A stretch of DNA of 64,000 bases from Glaciecola sp965660815 (GTDB taxonomy: Bacteria; Pseudomonadota; Gammaproteobacteria; Enterobacterales; Alteromonadaceae): NCBI GenBank assembly GCA_965660815.1, contig CBFIBG010000008.1, positions 11,915 through 75,914 of the forward strand. The letters run 5' to 3'. The notes under the pieces were generated by a model that worked only from the letters and a program-made list of their open reading frames with translations, searched no databases and had not been told where the DNA came from. This document shows positions 32,226 through 42,500 of this stretch, one piece after another; the stretch's first letter is position 1; the number at the start of each line of letters is the position of its first letter. The translations under genes and the position numbers were made by a program.

Positions 32226-34361
32226 ATGAAACACAAACTTTCACTATTAAGCTTAGCGTCGCTAAGCTGTTTCTCTGGCCATACCTTTGCAACCATTCAG
32301 GGTAACGAAGTGGCCACTTCTCTGCCTGTGTTGATGGCGGCATCACTTGATATAGAAACCATCCAAGTAAAAGGGCAAATCAACTCCCTTATTTTATCTG
32401 AAGACATTGATTTAACTGCCTCAAGCTCGCCTGATATGAGAAAGCAACTCGGCTTGCTCCCAGGAGTAGATATCAATAGTAATGGCATGGTCACGGGGAT
32501 TATTCAATATAGAGGCTTATTTTCTGACCGAGTAAGAGTCAGTATAGATGACATGCTCATCGCTGGTGCAGGTCCAAACTCAATGGACAGCCCACTTTCA
32601 CAGGTTACAGGCACGCAGGGACAAACAATTACCGTATACACAGGCATAGCGCCAGTAAGCTCAGGCGCTGAAACGCTAGGCGGGGCAATAGACATAAGTG
32701 ATGTTCCAATTAGTTTTACTAATAAATCTGAATTTAGTTTTGAGAATTTTGCGTCTATTGGATGGTTTAATAATGACGGTGAGTCAATCAACGCAAAAAT
32801 ACAGGGAGTGAATAAAAACAGGTACATTAGCCTAAGTATGGACTACCAGTCAGCTGACAACTATGAAGCTGGTAATTCAATTTTAATTCCCTCGACCTTT
32901 TATGATAGATATTCAGTCAAGCTAAAAGGAGGATACAAAACTGGTAAACACTATTTTAACGCTTCGGCGGCGTTAAGAAATACAAATGAATCGGGCACAC
33001 CTACGTTGGCAATGGATATTAATTATATCGATTCGTATGTTGCGCAGTTTAACTATGAATTTGAAATTAATGACAACTGGTCTCTCTCCACTAAATTGTT
33101 TGGTAATAATAATTATCACGATATGGATAATCACTCTTTACGGGCTAATATAAATCCTCAAATTCATCGACTTAATTCGGTAGACAGTCAGGGTAGGGGG
33201 TTGGACATCGTACTTACAAATGACCGAGACTCTGTAATTTCTGAGTTTGGATTAAATGCGGAATCACGCGTTCATAATTCGTATATATCCAACCCAAACA
33301 GTTCAACGTTTTTCATTGATAATTTTAATGAAGTAGAACGTCAGTTATCGTCTTTATATGCTCAACTAACAAGCTCAAGAGCACAAACATTAGCAGGATT
33401 TATAGATTCTTGGGAATTAGGCGCAAGATTGAGTAATGTTCATGCTAATGCTGACGAAATTGGCACTAACATGTCCATGATGAACCCAAACGTAAGGACG
33501 TTAACCCAAACATTTAATTCATCCGATAGAAAACGTAATTTTACTCTAATTGACGCGGTTGCTAAGTTTGGTGTCAATATTTCAGAAGGATTTAGCGTTC
33601 AAGTGTCGGCTGGAATAAAAGAAAAAGCCCCTAGTTATCAGCAACTATATTCATGGTTTCCATTGGGAGTATCTGCGGGATTGGCAGATGGTAGGAATTA
33701 CATCGGAAATCTTGGTCTCACCCACGAAACAGCAAATAAAATAGACATTAGTGCGTACATTAAAGGGGAAAATTGGATAATAATCCCCAGTCTTTATTAC
33801 TCAGATATCGATAACTACATTATTGGCATGCCATCTGATAACCAAGCGGCAAATATGATTGCAGAGATGCAACAAGTTCAGGCTCCATTAAGGTGGGAAA
33901 ACCAGGATGCGACTCTTGCTGGGTTTGATTTAACTTATAAACATGAGTTTACAGATAGGTTCAATCTAAAAGTGGTCTCTCAATACGTTAGGGGTAAACA
34001 AACGGGCGAAATTGAACAAGATCTATATCGTCTGGCACCATTTACGTCGTCGATTACCTTGAATTATCAATTAGATAATTTCGAATTTAACTTAATTTCA
34101 AAATTGGTATCCGCTCAAAATAAAGTGGCTAGCACACAAAACGAAACGCCAACGCCAGGTTATGGTGTATTGGATTTATATACAAGTTATGAATTTAATC
34201 GCCATATAACCGCAACTTTTATAGTCGAAAATATATTAGACAAGACTTATGCTAATCATTTGTCAGGCTTGAATAGAGTTAAAGGTAGTCAATTTCCTAC
34301 AGGGGATAAATTATTAAGTGCGGGTAGAAATGTCGGTGCTTATTTGACCTATGTATTCTAG
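32226..34361 (+). CDS. TonB-dependent receptor, putative copper type (OprC/NosA-like)
   Basis: 711-residue outer-membrane receptor. Signal peptide 1-22, plug with 'IDDMLIAGAGPNSMDSPLSQV' region (about 108-128) and 'VYTGIAPVSSGAETLGGAI', barrel with 'LADGRNYIGNLGLTHE', and near the end 'NILDKTYANHLSGLNRV' and 'AGRNVGAYLTYVF'. These blocks recall OprC/NosA and related receptors. Methionine-rich loops ('NMSMMNPNV', 'NMIAEMQQV') would suit copper. The substrate remains a guess. Preceded by the DUF2946-like gene; followed by a hairpin and convergent to smpB. Confidence 0.85.
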   Translation: MKHKLSLLSLASLSCFSGHTFATIQGNEVATSLPVLMAASLDIETIQVKGQINSLILSEDIDLTASSSPDMRKQLGLLPGVDINSNGMVTGIIQYRGLFSDRVRVSIDDMLIAGAGPNSMDSPLSQVTGTQGQTITVYTGIAPVSSGAETLGGAIDISDVPISFTNKSEFSFENFASIGWFNNDGESINAKIQGVNKNRYISLSMDYQSADNYEAGNSILIPSTFYDRYSVKLKGGYKTGKHYFNASAALRNTNESGTPTLAMDINYIDSYVAQFNYEFEINDNWSLSTKLFGNNNYHDMDNHSLRANINPQIHRLNSVDSQGRGLDIVLTNDRDSVISEFGLNAESRVHNSYISNPNSSTFFIDNFNEVERQLSSLYAQLTSSRAQTLAGFIDSWELGARLSNVHANADEIGTNMSMMNPNVRTLTQTFNSSDRKRNFTLIDAVAKFGVNISEGFSVQVSAGIKEKAPSYQQLYSWFPLGVSAGLADGRNYIGNLGLTHETANKIDISAYIKGENWIIIPSLYYSDIDNYIIGMPSDNQAANMIAEMQQVQAPLRWENQDATLAGFDLTYKHEFTDRFNLKVVSQYVRGKQTGEIEQDLYRLAPFTSSITLNYQLDNFEFNLISKLVSAQNKVASTQNETPTPGYGVLDLYTSYEFNRHITATFIVENILDKTYANHLSGLNRVKGSQFPTGDKLLSAGRNVGAYLTYVF

Positions 34362-34374
34362 AATTTGAGTATCC

Positions 34375-34397
34375 GCTAGGCCCTTTGTAGGCCTAGC
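34375..34397. terminator. Convergent hairpin between TonB receptor and smpB
   Basis: Perfect stem GCTAGGCC / GGCCTAGC with a 7-base loop; no T-run on either side. Confidence 0.5.
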
Positions 34398-34426
34398 ATG
34401 CTCTGGCTATGAAAACATGTATTTGG

Positions 34427-34894
34427 TCACGCATGTTTCATTATTCTTTCTTTCTGTCGATTCCAGTCGCGATCTTTAATGCTATCGCGCTTGTCGTGAG
34501 CCTGCTTTCCTTTTGCTAAATAGATCTCTAATTTTACCCAGCAAGCTTTCCAGTACATTGCCGTGGCGACTATGGTAAGCCCTTGACGATCTAACCCTCC
34601 CATTAACTCTTCGATTTCTCGCTTTTTTAGCAATAGTTTACGTGTGCGAGTAGGGTCACAAATTACATGAGAAGATGCTTGAGTCAGTGCCTGTATGGTA
34701 ATATTCGTTACGAAAGCCTCCCCATTTTTCACATAGACATAAGCATCGGAAATATTGACTTTCCCAGCACGAATGCTTTTTACTTCCCAACCTTGTAATT
34801 GAACGCCAGCTTCAAATTTACTTTTTAAAAGGTATTCATGGCGCGCTTTTTTGTTTAGCGCGATTGTTGTTGAATTTTGTTTTTTCTTTTTCAT
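34427..34894 (-). CDS. smpB: SsrA-binding protein SmpB
   Basis: Partner of tmRNA that places it in the A site of stalled ribosomes. 155 residues from ATG 34894 ('MKKKKQNSTTIALNKKARHEY'), chosen because E. coli SmpB begins similarly; an ATG five codons upstream is possible. Conserved 'GWEVKSIRAGKVNISDAYV', 'CDPTRTRKLLL', 'GLTIVATAMYWKACWVK' and the basic C-terminal tail 'DKRDSIKDRDWNRQKERI'. It is divergent from ratA, as in E. coli. Confidence 0.97.
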   Translation of the reverse strand: MKKKKQNSTTIALNKKARHEYLLKSKFEAGVQLQGWEVKSIRAGKVNISDAYVYVKNGEAFVTNITIQALTQASSHVICDPTRTRKLLLKKREIEELMGGLDRQGLTIVATAMYWKACWVKLEIYLAKGKQAHDKRDSIKDRDWNRQKERIMKHA

Positions 34895-35136
34895 ACTCGG
34901 ATTATACACCTTAAGCGGCTAGAATTAATACGAAAAGTGATGAATAGCAATTTGTTGAGTGAAAAGTAATCAAATATCTCATTAGCTATCATACACCCTA
35001 GCAATTTTAAGCTATTCGTCTAAAACATTGAAATTTCGATAATCGCCTTCATCTTTTTTTGTGATAATATTCTAAAGCCATGGTCTAATAATAGTCATTG
35101 AGTCAATTGCTCAGAAAAAGGAACAAATATTTAATT

Positions 35137-35568
35137 ATGCCTTCAGTTAATAAGCATGCGTTAGTGCCGTATAGCGCAGAGCAAATGTTCGATCTAGTTA
35201 ACGATGTTAGTAAATATCAAGAATTTTTGCCAGGCTGCAAACGCAGCGATGTATTGAAAGAATCTGAAGATTTTATGCAGGCAAAAATGGTACTTGCAAA
35301 AGCAGGTATTGAGCAGACTCTGGTCACACAAAATAAGCTTATTCGCGGGAAAAGCATTGAAATGGGACTTGCAGATGGGCCCTTTAAATCTCTTTCAGGA
35401 GGATGGACGTTTACGCCGTTATCGGATAATGCTTGTAAAATAGAATTAAACTTGCATTTTAAATTTGCAAGTAAATTGGTGGATATTGCTTTTGGTAAGG
35501 TTTTCAGAGGGCTAACCAACAATATGGTAAACGCATTTAGCCAACGAGCAAAACAGGTATACGGTTAA
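35137..35568 (+). CDS. ratA: RatA / COQ10-like START-domain protein
   Basis: 143 residues, SRPBCC/START fold. In E. coli RatA was reported to block 70S ribosome formation, while relatives bind ubiquinone (Coq10). 'MPSVNKHALVPYSAEQMFDL' at the start and 'LPGCKRSDVL' are typical. I use ATG 35137; a longer frame from 35098 has no family support, though the AGGAA at 35118 is 14 bases from the ATG, rather far. The TAA stop overlaps the ATG of ratB by one base, so the pair is coupled. Confidence 0.92.
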   Translation: MPSVNKHALVPYSAEQMFDLVNDVSKYQEFLPGCKRSDVLKESEDFMQAKMVLAKAGIEQTLVTQNKLIRGKSIEMGLADGPFKSLSGGWTFTPLSDNACKIELNLHFKFASKLVDIAFGKVFRGLTNNMVNAFSQRAKQVYG

Positions 35569-35894
35569 TGAAAGACGCTATCTCCATTGAAGTGACTTAT
35601 GCTCTCCCTAACAAACAAACATTATTGAGCATTTCTGTGTCTAAAGGAACCACCGTTGAGCAGGCGATCGAGCAATCTGGTATTTTAGATATACACAGCG
35701 ACATCAACTTAGAATTGAACAAAGTGGGTATTTGGTACAAAACAACTAAGTTAAGTACCGTACTAAATAATGGCGATAGAGTGGAAATATACAGGCCACT
35801 AATCGCAGATCCAAAAGAAATACGTAAGCGCAGAGCAGAACAAGCAAAACAATCGGGGCGAGTGAACAAAATCACTGGGGCCAAGCTCAATTAA
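35568..35894 (+). CDS. ratB: RnfH-family ubiquitin-like protein (RatB)
   Basis: 108-residue beta-grasp protein: 'SIEVTYALPNKQTLLSISV', 'GTTVEQAIEQSGIL', and 'LNNGDRVEIYRPLIADPKEIRKRRAE', the RnfH signature. Function is uncertain; always paired with ratA. The last four bases overlap the end of ppsR on the other strand. In E. coli bamE stands at this place; here it is missing. Confidence 0.92.
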   Translation: MKDAISIEVTYALPNKQTLLSISVSKGTTVEQAIEQSGILDIHSDINLELNKVGIWYKTTKLSTVLNNGDRVEIYRPLIADPKEIRKRRAEQAKQSGRVNKITGAKLN

Positions 35895-36703
35895 TATTTC
35901 TTTCGTTTAAGACCCGTGTTGGCCAGTATTTTCGCTGATATTTCTTCTACCGAATACTTAGTACTGTTTAAAAAAGGTATTTTTTCTTTCCTGTATAAGT
36001 TTTCTACTTCTCTCAATTCCATTCTGCACTGCGGCATAGAAGCGTACCGACTGTTTGCACGTCGCTCAGAGCGAATAGCGTGAAGTCGTTGTGCACTTAT
36101 CGTCAAACCAAATAGCTTCTGCTTGAATCTGCGAAGAATAGGAGGCAGTTTTAAAATATCTCCCATGTCTTCTTCAGTAAAAGGATAATTTGCGGCTTTT
36201 ATACCATACTGCAATGCTAAGTAGAGACTAGTGGGTGTTTTCCCTGAACGAGATACTCCGACCAATATAATGTCTGCTTCTTCATAATCTTTGAGATTTG
36301 AGCCATCATCATTGGCCAGTGCATAGTTTACCGCTTCAATTCGAATGTCGTAGGTTTTTTCGTGCATAGAATGGGTGCGGTGTTTTTGAGGCTTGGTAGG
36401 GATACCTATCACTTTTTCTAGCGGTGCGACGAACTGATCTAGAAAATTATAGTTAATGCCTGGCGAACTACTGATAATACGACCAATGTCTGCGTTTACC
36501 ATTGTGTAAAAAACAAGCGGTCGTTCACCCTTTTTTTCGTAGGCGACTTTTATTTGAGCCAATACCTCTCTGGCATGTTGTTCGGTTTCAACAAAAGGTA
36601 TGGTGATATGTTCAAATTCAATTGGGAATAAAGATAGCAATGCATGGCCAAACACTTCTGATGTAATGGCTGTGCCGTCTGATATATAAAATGCTGTACG
36701 CAC
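35891..36703 (-). CDS. ppsR: PEP synthase regulatory kinase/pyrophosphorylase
   Basis: Bifunctional DUF299 protein that inactivates PEP synthase by ADP-dependent phosphorylation of a threonine next to the catalytic histidine and reverses it with phosphate. P-loop 'GVSRSGKTPTSLYLA' (about 148-162), N-terminal 'YISDGTAITSEVFGHALL'. 270 residues (E. coli 277). It is divergent from its target ppsA with a 201-base gap holding two inverted repeats. Tail-to-tail overlap of 4 bases with ratB. Confidence 0.96.
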   Translation of the reverse strand: MRTAFYISDGTAITSEVFGHALLSLFPIEFEHITIPFVETEQHAREVLAQIKVAYEKKGERPLVFYTMVNADIGRIISSSPGINYNFLDQFVAPLEKVIGIPTKPQKHRTHSMHEKTYDIRIEAVNYALANDDGSNLKDYEEADIILVGVSRSGKTPTSLYLALQYGIKAANYPFTEEDMGDILKLPPILRRFKQKLFGLTISAQRLHAIRSERRANSRYASMPQCRMELREVENLYRKEKIPFLNSTKYSVEEISAKILANTGLKRKKY

Positions 36704-36786
36704 AACATCTCCTTAACAATGTCGTAATTTTATTACGAAAAAAAATAAATTTTACTTTGTATAGATAGCGCAATTACAATTTGCGA

Positions 36787-36802
36787 GTGCTAACGCTAGC
36801 AC
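36787..36802. promoter_or_regulatory. Inverted repeat in the ppsR-ppsA control region
   Basis: GTGCTA-ACGC-TAGCAC, 6-base arms, perfect. It lies 84 bases upstream of ppsR and 103 of ppsA. Binding protein unknown; Cra/FruR is the known ppsA regulator in E. coli, but this is not a clear Cra site. Confidence 0.4.
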
Positions 36803-36868
36803 GTTTATTTATTTTGTAATAGTGATTGTAAGCGAACTCCTATATTGTCGCTGAAATCTTATTGTTTT

Positions 36869-36883
36869 TAGTCTGTTAGACTA
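36869..36883 (+). promoter_or_regulatory. Inverted repeat just before the ppsA ribosome site
   Basis: TAGTCT-GTT-AGACTA, a perfect 6-base-arm repeat 8 bases before GGAGG. As RNA it could fold into a hairpin beside the ribosome site; as DNA it could be an operator. Confidence 0.4.
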
Positions 36884-36904
36884 GGTTTGCTGGAGGCTCC
36901 AACA

Positions 36905-39277
36905 GTGCAAGAATACGTTCTTTGGTATCAAGATTTAGGTATGGATGATGTAAATCGTGTAGGGGGCAAAAATGCCTCTCTTGGCGAGATGATATCAAAT
37001 TTATCCAATGCTGGTGTGCAGGTGCCGGGTGGTTTTGCAACTACTGCATATGCGTTTAATCAATTTTTAGAAAAAAGTGGTGTCGAAGCAAAAATTTATG
37101 AATTATTGGATTCATTGGACGTCGACAACGTAACTGCTCTTGCTCAAGCGGGCGCGCAAATCAGACAGTGGATTTTAGATACGCCATTTCAAACCGAGCT
37201 AGAAGATGCCATTAAGGAAGCTTTTAACACATTGGTTGCTGGCGCTGGAGATGGGGCTTCTTTTGCTGTGCGCTCTTCGGCTACGGCAGAAGATATGCCT
37301 GATGCTTCATTTGCAGGGCAGCAAGAAACCTTTTTGAATGTTAAGGGCTACGATTCTGTTTTAGTAGCTATCAAACACGTATTTGCTTCGCTATTTAACG
37401 ATCGAGCGATTTCTTATCGCGTTCACCAAGGTTACGACCACAAAGGCGTAGCATTATCAGCTGGTATTCAAAGAATGGTAAGAAGTGATTTATCGGCGTC
37501 TGGCGTCATGTTCAGTATCGATACTGAGTCAGGATTCGAAGACGTAGTTTTTATCACAAGTTCTTACGGTTTGGGTGAAATGGTCGTTCAGGGTGCGGTT
37601 AATCCTGATGAATTTTATGTTCACAAACCCACTCTAGAAAATGATAAACCTGCAGTATTGCGTCGCAACATTGGTTCTAAATTGACCAAGATGATTTATT
37701 CAGACGATACTTCGCACGGCAAACAAGTAGAAATAGTTGATATCGATAGAGCGGATAGCATGCAGTTTTCTCTGACTGATGACGAGGTAATGGAGCTGGC
37801 TAAACAAGCTATGACCATTGAGAAGCATTATAATCGCCCTATGGACATTGAGTGGGCAAAAGACGGCACTGACGGCAAGCTTTACATCGTACAAGCTCGT
37901 CCAGAGACAGTGCGAAGCCGAGAAGATATGCAAGTAATTGAGCGCTTCCAGTTAAATGGGAATGCTAAATTAGTGTGTGATGGCAGAGCAATTGGTCATA
38001 AAATTGGAGCAGGTAAGGCAAAAGTCTTAGCGTCTATAGAAGAAATGGACAAAATAGAAACTGGAGACGTGTTGGTCACTGATATGACCGACCCCGACTG
38101 GGAACCGATCATGAAAAAGGCGTCTGCAATTGTGACTAACCGCGGTGGAAGAACTTGCCACGCGGCCATTATTGCTCGCGAAATGGGCATTCCAGCTGTA
38201 GTGGGTTGTGGTGACGCAACCGATTTAATTAAAACAGGAGACGAAGTGACAGTTTCGTGTGCTGAAGGCGACACAGGATATATTTATGGAGAAGTACTCG
38301 ATTTTGAAGTGACTACATCCAGAATTGATTCAATGCCTGATCTTCCCCTTAAAATAATGATGAACGTCGGTAACCCAGATCGCGCGTTCGATTTTGCACG
38401 TTTACCTCACGAGGGCGTTGGTTTAGCTCGGTTGGAGTTTATTATCAATCGTATGATAGGCGTGCATCCAAAGGCGCTGTTAAATTATGAGGACCAACCT
38501 GAAGACGTTAAAGAAGAAATTAACGACATGATTGCAGGTTACGATTCACCAGTTGAGTATTATATTCAAAAATTGGTTGAAGGTATTGCGTCAATTGGGG
38601 CAGCGTTTTCGCCTAAAAAAGTCATTGTTCGAATGTCAGATTTTAAATCGAACGAATATTTTAACTTAGTTGGCGGATATCAATACGAGCCAGATGAAGA
38701 AAATCCAATGCTAGGCTTTAGAGGCGCGAGTCGCTATATTTCTGAAAGTTTTAGAGACTGTTTTGCGCTGGAGTGCGAAGCCATTAAGCGCGTCAGAAAC
38801 GACATGGGGTTAACTAATGTTGAAATTATGATCCCATTCGTAAGGACGTTAGAAGAGGGCCGCCAGGTTATTGAATTGCTTGAAGAGCAAGGCTTGAAAA
38901 AAGGCGAGAATGGTTTACGAGTCATCATGATGTGTGAATTGCCATCAAATGCTTTGTTAGCAGACCAATTCTTGGATATTTTCGACGGGTTTTCAATTGG
39001 CTCTAATGATTTAACGCAGTTAACTCTAGGTTTAGATCGAGATTCCGGACTAATTGCTCACTTGTTTGATGAGCGAAATGAAGCCGTTAAAGCCATGCTA
39101 GCCATGGCAATTCAAGCGGCTAAAAAGCGAGGTAAATACGTAGGCATTTGTGGTCAAGGCCCATCAGATCATGAAGACTTTGCGGCTTGGCTGGTAGAGC
39201 AGGGCATCGACAGCGTATCATTGAATCCCGATACCGTGGTAGAAACTTGGATGTACCTTGCTGAGAAGCATGCATAG
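36905..39277 (+). CDS. ppsA: Phosphoenolpyruvate synthase
   Basis: Makes PEP from pyruvate and ATP for gluconeogenesis. 790 residues from GTG 36905 (E. coli 792). GGAGG at 36892 is 8 bases from this GTG and would lie inside the gene if the upstream TTG 36887 were used. Very strong family match: 'DRVGGKNASLGE'-type start ('VNRVGGKNASLGEM'), 'TNRGGRTCHAAIIA' with phospho-histidine and the PpsR target threonine ('RTCH'), 'GICGQGPSDHEDFAAWL' near the end. It is divergent from ppsR and followed by a terminator. Confidence 0.98.
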   Translation: MQEYVLWYQDLGMDDVNRVGGKNASLGEMISNLSNAGVQVPGGFATTAYAFNQFLEKSGVEAKIYELLDSLDVDNVTALAQAGAQIRQWILDTPFQTELEDAIKEAFNTLVAGAGDGASFAVRSSATAEDMPDASFAGQQETFLNVKGYDSVLVAIKHVFASLFNDRAISYRVHQGYDHKGVALSAGIQRMVRSDLSASGVMFSIDTESGFEDVVFITSSYGLGEMVVQGAVNPDEFYVHKPTLENDKPAVLRRNIGSKLTKMIYSDDTSHGKQVEIVDIDRADSMQFSLTDDEVMELAKQAMTIEKHYNRPMDIEWAKDGTDGKLYIVQARPETVRSREDMQVIERFQLNGNAKLVCDGRAIGHKIGAGKAKVLASIEEMDKIETGDVLVTDMTDPDWEPIMKKASAIVTNRGGRTCHAAIIAREMGIPAVVGCGDATDLIKTGDEVTVSCAEGDTGYIYGEVLDFEVTTSRIDSMPDLPLKIMMNVGNPDRAFDFARLPHEGVGLARLEFIINRMIGVHPKALLNYEDQPEDVKEEINDMIAGYDSPVEYYIQKLVEGIASIGAAFSPKKVIVRMSDFKSNEYFNLVGGYQYEPDEENPMLGFRGASRYISESFRDCFALECEAIKRVRNDMGLTNVEIMIPFVRTLEEGRQVIELLEEQGLKKGENGLRVIMMCELPSNALLADQFLDIFDGFSIGSNDLTQLTLGLDRDSGLIAHLFDERNEAVKAMLAMAIQAAKKRGKYVGICGQGPSDHEDFAAWLVEQGIDSVSLNPDTVVETWMYLAEKHA

Positions 39278-39305
39278 CTAATATCAATCACCATTTAGTT
39301 ATACA

Positions 39306-39334
39306 AACGCTCAACCAAGGTTGGGCGTTTTTTT
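39306..39334 (+). terminator. Rho-independent terminator after ppsA
   Basis: AACGCTCAACC-AA-GGTTGGGCGTT (one G-U pair) followed by T-run. Confidence 0.88.
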
Positions 39335-39505
39335 GGGAGATTGAAGTCTAACCTTAATATGATAATTACTGATTGAGAATCGAGCATGGGAAAATCGACA
39401 TATGTTTACGCCTTTTCGATTAAAATCAGCTGCTAAATTATAATTGCTCTAGAGTAGAGCTTTTACAGTAGGTATACTAACTGGCCTAACTAAAGGAGCC
39501 TATTG

Positions 39506-42500
39506 TTGAACGCATTACCCGCAATTACACCACAAGATAACTTGTCATCACCAGTCATGGGGTTTATTCAAGCCCTGCAGTCTACTAAGTTCACTGGTGA
39601 TGTAGATATGTCCTACTCTAGCCGAATGGCTGTTGCTACTGATAATTCTATTTATCAAAAATTGCCGCAGGCCGTCGTTTTTCCAAAAAGTGTTGAAGAT
39701 TTATCGATTATCGCAAAATTGTCTTTAAATTTAGCGGATGTAACATTTAGCGCAAGAGGCGGGGGCACGGGAACAAATGGCCAATCATTGACTCCAGGTA
39801 TTGTGGTGGACACTTCAAGATACATGAACCGTATTTTGGAGTTGAATCTTGAAGAGAAGTGGGTAAAAGTTGAGTCTGGTGTCGTAAAAGATGCGTTAAA
39901 TGATTTTCTAGCTCCTCACGGTTACTTTTTTTCACCTGACCTGTCTACCAGTAATCGCGCAACTATTGGCGGGATGATAAGCACTGACGCATCGGGTCAA
40001 GGCTCTCTTGTATATGGCAAAACAAGCGATCATTTACTCGGCCTTACTGCCATTTTATCTTCAGGCGATGTGTTGCATACTCAGCCCAAAGGTATTGATG
40101 AGATAAAAAAATTGGCGCAAGAGGACACGCCAATTGGAAAAATTTACAAACAAATAATGGATACTTGTGTCGACAAGCGTTCACAAATTATTGAGAAGTT
40201 TCCGCGTTTAAATCGCTTTCTAACGGGATATGACCTTGAACATGCGTTTGATAACGAAAAGCAAACCATTGATGCTGGTAGATTAATTGCTGGAGCCGAA
40301 GGGTCTTTGGCCTTTATAGCTGAAGCAAAACTCAATATTACTAAAATCCCAAATTTCACGACTCTTGTGAATATCAAGTACAATAACTTTGAGTCAGCTT
40401 TACGTCACGCACCCAGCATGATTGAAGCTCAAGCCACTTCCGTTGAAACAGTTGATAGTAAAGTTTTGGGCCTTGCAAGGTCTGATATTATCTGGCATAG
40501 CGTGTCTGACCTAATCAGTGAAGTCCCTAATCAACCAATGGATGGGTTGAATATGGTGGAATATAATAGTGATAACCAAGCGCATATCGACGAAAAAATA
40601 GAAACCTTAAAAGCCAGATTAGATTCCGAGATCGCAAATAAGCAAAATGGCGTCATTGGTTATCAGATCACATCAGACAAAGTTCAAATTAAAAAAGTGT
40701 ACGCGATGCGTAAAAAGGCAGTTGGTCTGTTAGGCAAAACCAAAGGCAGTAAAAAGCCAATAGCATTTGCCGAAGACACTGCCGTACCTCCAGAGAATTT
40801 AGCAGATTTTATCATGGAGTTTCGAGCACTTTTAGATTCACATAGCCTTGATTATGGGATGTTTGGTCACGTAGACGCAGGAGTTTTACATGTAAGACCA
40901 GCGCTTGATTTATGCGATCCTGAGCAAGAAAAGCTTGTTAACAAGATATCAGACCAAGTAGTCGCACTTGTTGCAAAATACGGTGGACTTATGTGGGGAG
41001 AGCACGGCAAGGGTTATAGAAGCCAATATGCCCCTGAGTTTTTTGGAGAGGAACTTTACACTGAGCTGAGGAAACTCAAATCGGCGTTTGACCCTAATAA
41101 CAAAATGAATCCGGGCAAGATATGCACTCCTATCGATTCTACTGCTAATCTTGTGCAGGTGTCCGACGTAAAACGTGCTACTTATGACCGCGTCATTCCT
41201 ATTGCTTACAAACAAGAGTTTGAACCTGCTATGAGTTGCAATGGCAATGGTCTTTGTTTTAACTACGACACGACGTCACCTATGTGTCCATCGAGCAAAA
41301 TTACGCAGGACAGACGTCATAGCCCTAAAGGCAGAGCTACACTTATTCGGGAATGGTTATACCAGCTTAACCAACATGGCTTTGCTGCTGACAGCATTTC
41401 TCCGGCTTCGTTCTCTGGTAATGTATTTTCAAAATTCAAGAGATTGTTAAATCCTAAAGACGACTTTAATCACGAGGTGTTTGAAGCAATGAATGGGTGC
41501 TTGGCCTGTAAATCGTGTTCAAGCCAATGTCCAGTAGGAGTTGACGTTCCTGATTTTAGAGCGAAATTTTTGGCGATATACTACACGAGGTATTTCAGGC
41601 CGTTAAAAGACTACTTTGTGGCTCATGTTGAAACTCTAACGCCTTTAATGGCCAAAGCACCAAAGTTTTTTAACGCGCTAACTCAGTCGACGGTGAGCGC
41701 ATGGGTATTGAAAAAAACCATCGGTTATGTCGATACTCCAGAATTGTCGTCCCCACCCTTAGCCAAGCGTGTTGACGACTATTGTAAGGTATTGGATAAC
41801 GATTCAATGTTGACGTCTCTTGAGAGTTTAAGCGCTTCTGAGCGATCAAAACACATTCTCATTGTTCAAGATCCGTTTACTTCTTTTTATGACGCAAGTG
41901 TCGTGGAACATCTCGCCCTATTTGCGAGCAAAATCGGTAAACAACCAATACTTCTCCCATTTTCACCCAATGGAAAGCCTCAGCACGTCAAAGGCTTTTT
42001 AAAAGAGTTTGAAAAAACCGCTCAAAAAACCAGTGAGTTTTTAAATAAAGTGGCGAAACTTAATATACCAATGGTGGGAGCTGATGCATCACTTGTGCTT
42101 TGTTATCGTGATGAGTACGTAAAAACGCTTGGCATTCAAGCTCACAATTTTTCTGTATATACGGTGTCTGAGTGGTTGAATGATATTTGTGATGAATTAC
42201 CTCGAAACAAGATTGATACAGAAGATACTCATTATCAATTGCTTGCTCATTGCTCAGAAAAAACTGCGATACCCGAGACGGAAACTACTTGGAAAAATAT
42301 ATACGAGCATTTTGGACTTAATCTTACCCCGATGTCTGTGGGTTGTTGCGGTATGGCAGGGACTTACGGCCATGAATTAGAACACTTTGATAACTCAAAG
42401 GGGATTTACGAGTTAAGCTGGTCAACTAGAGCGAAAAATGACAATATTCTGGTGACAGGATATTCGTGCAGAAGCCAGGTAAAACGCTTTGAAAAGTTTA

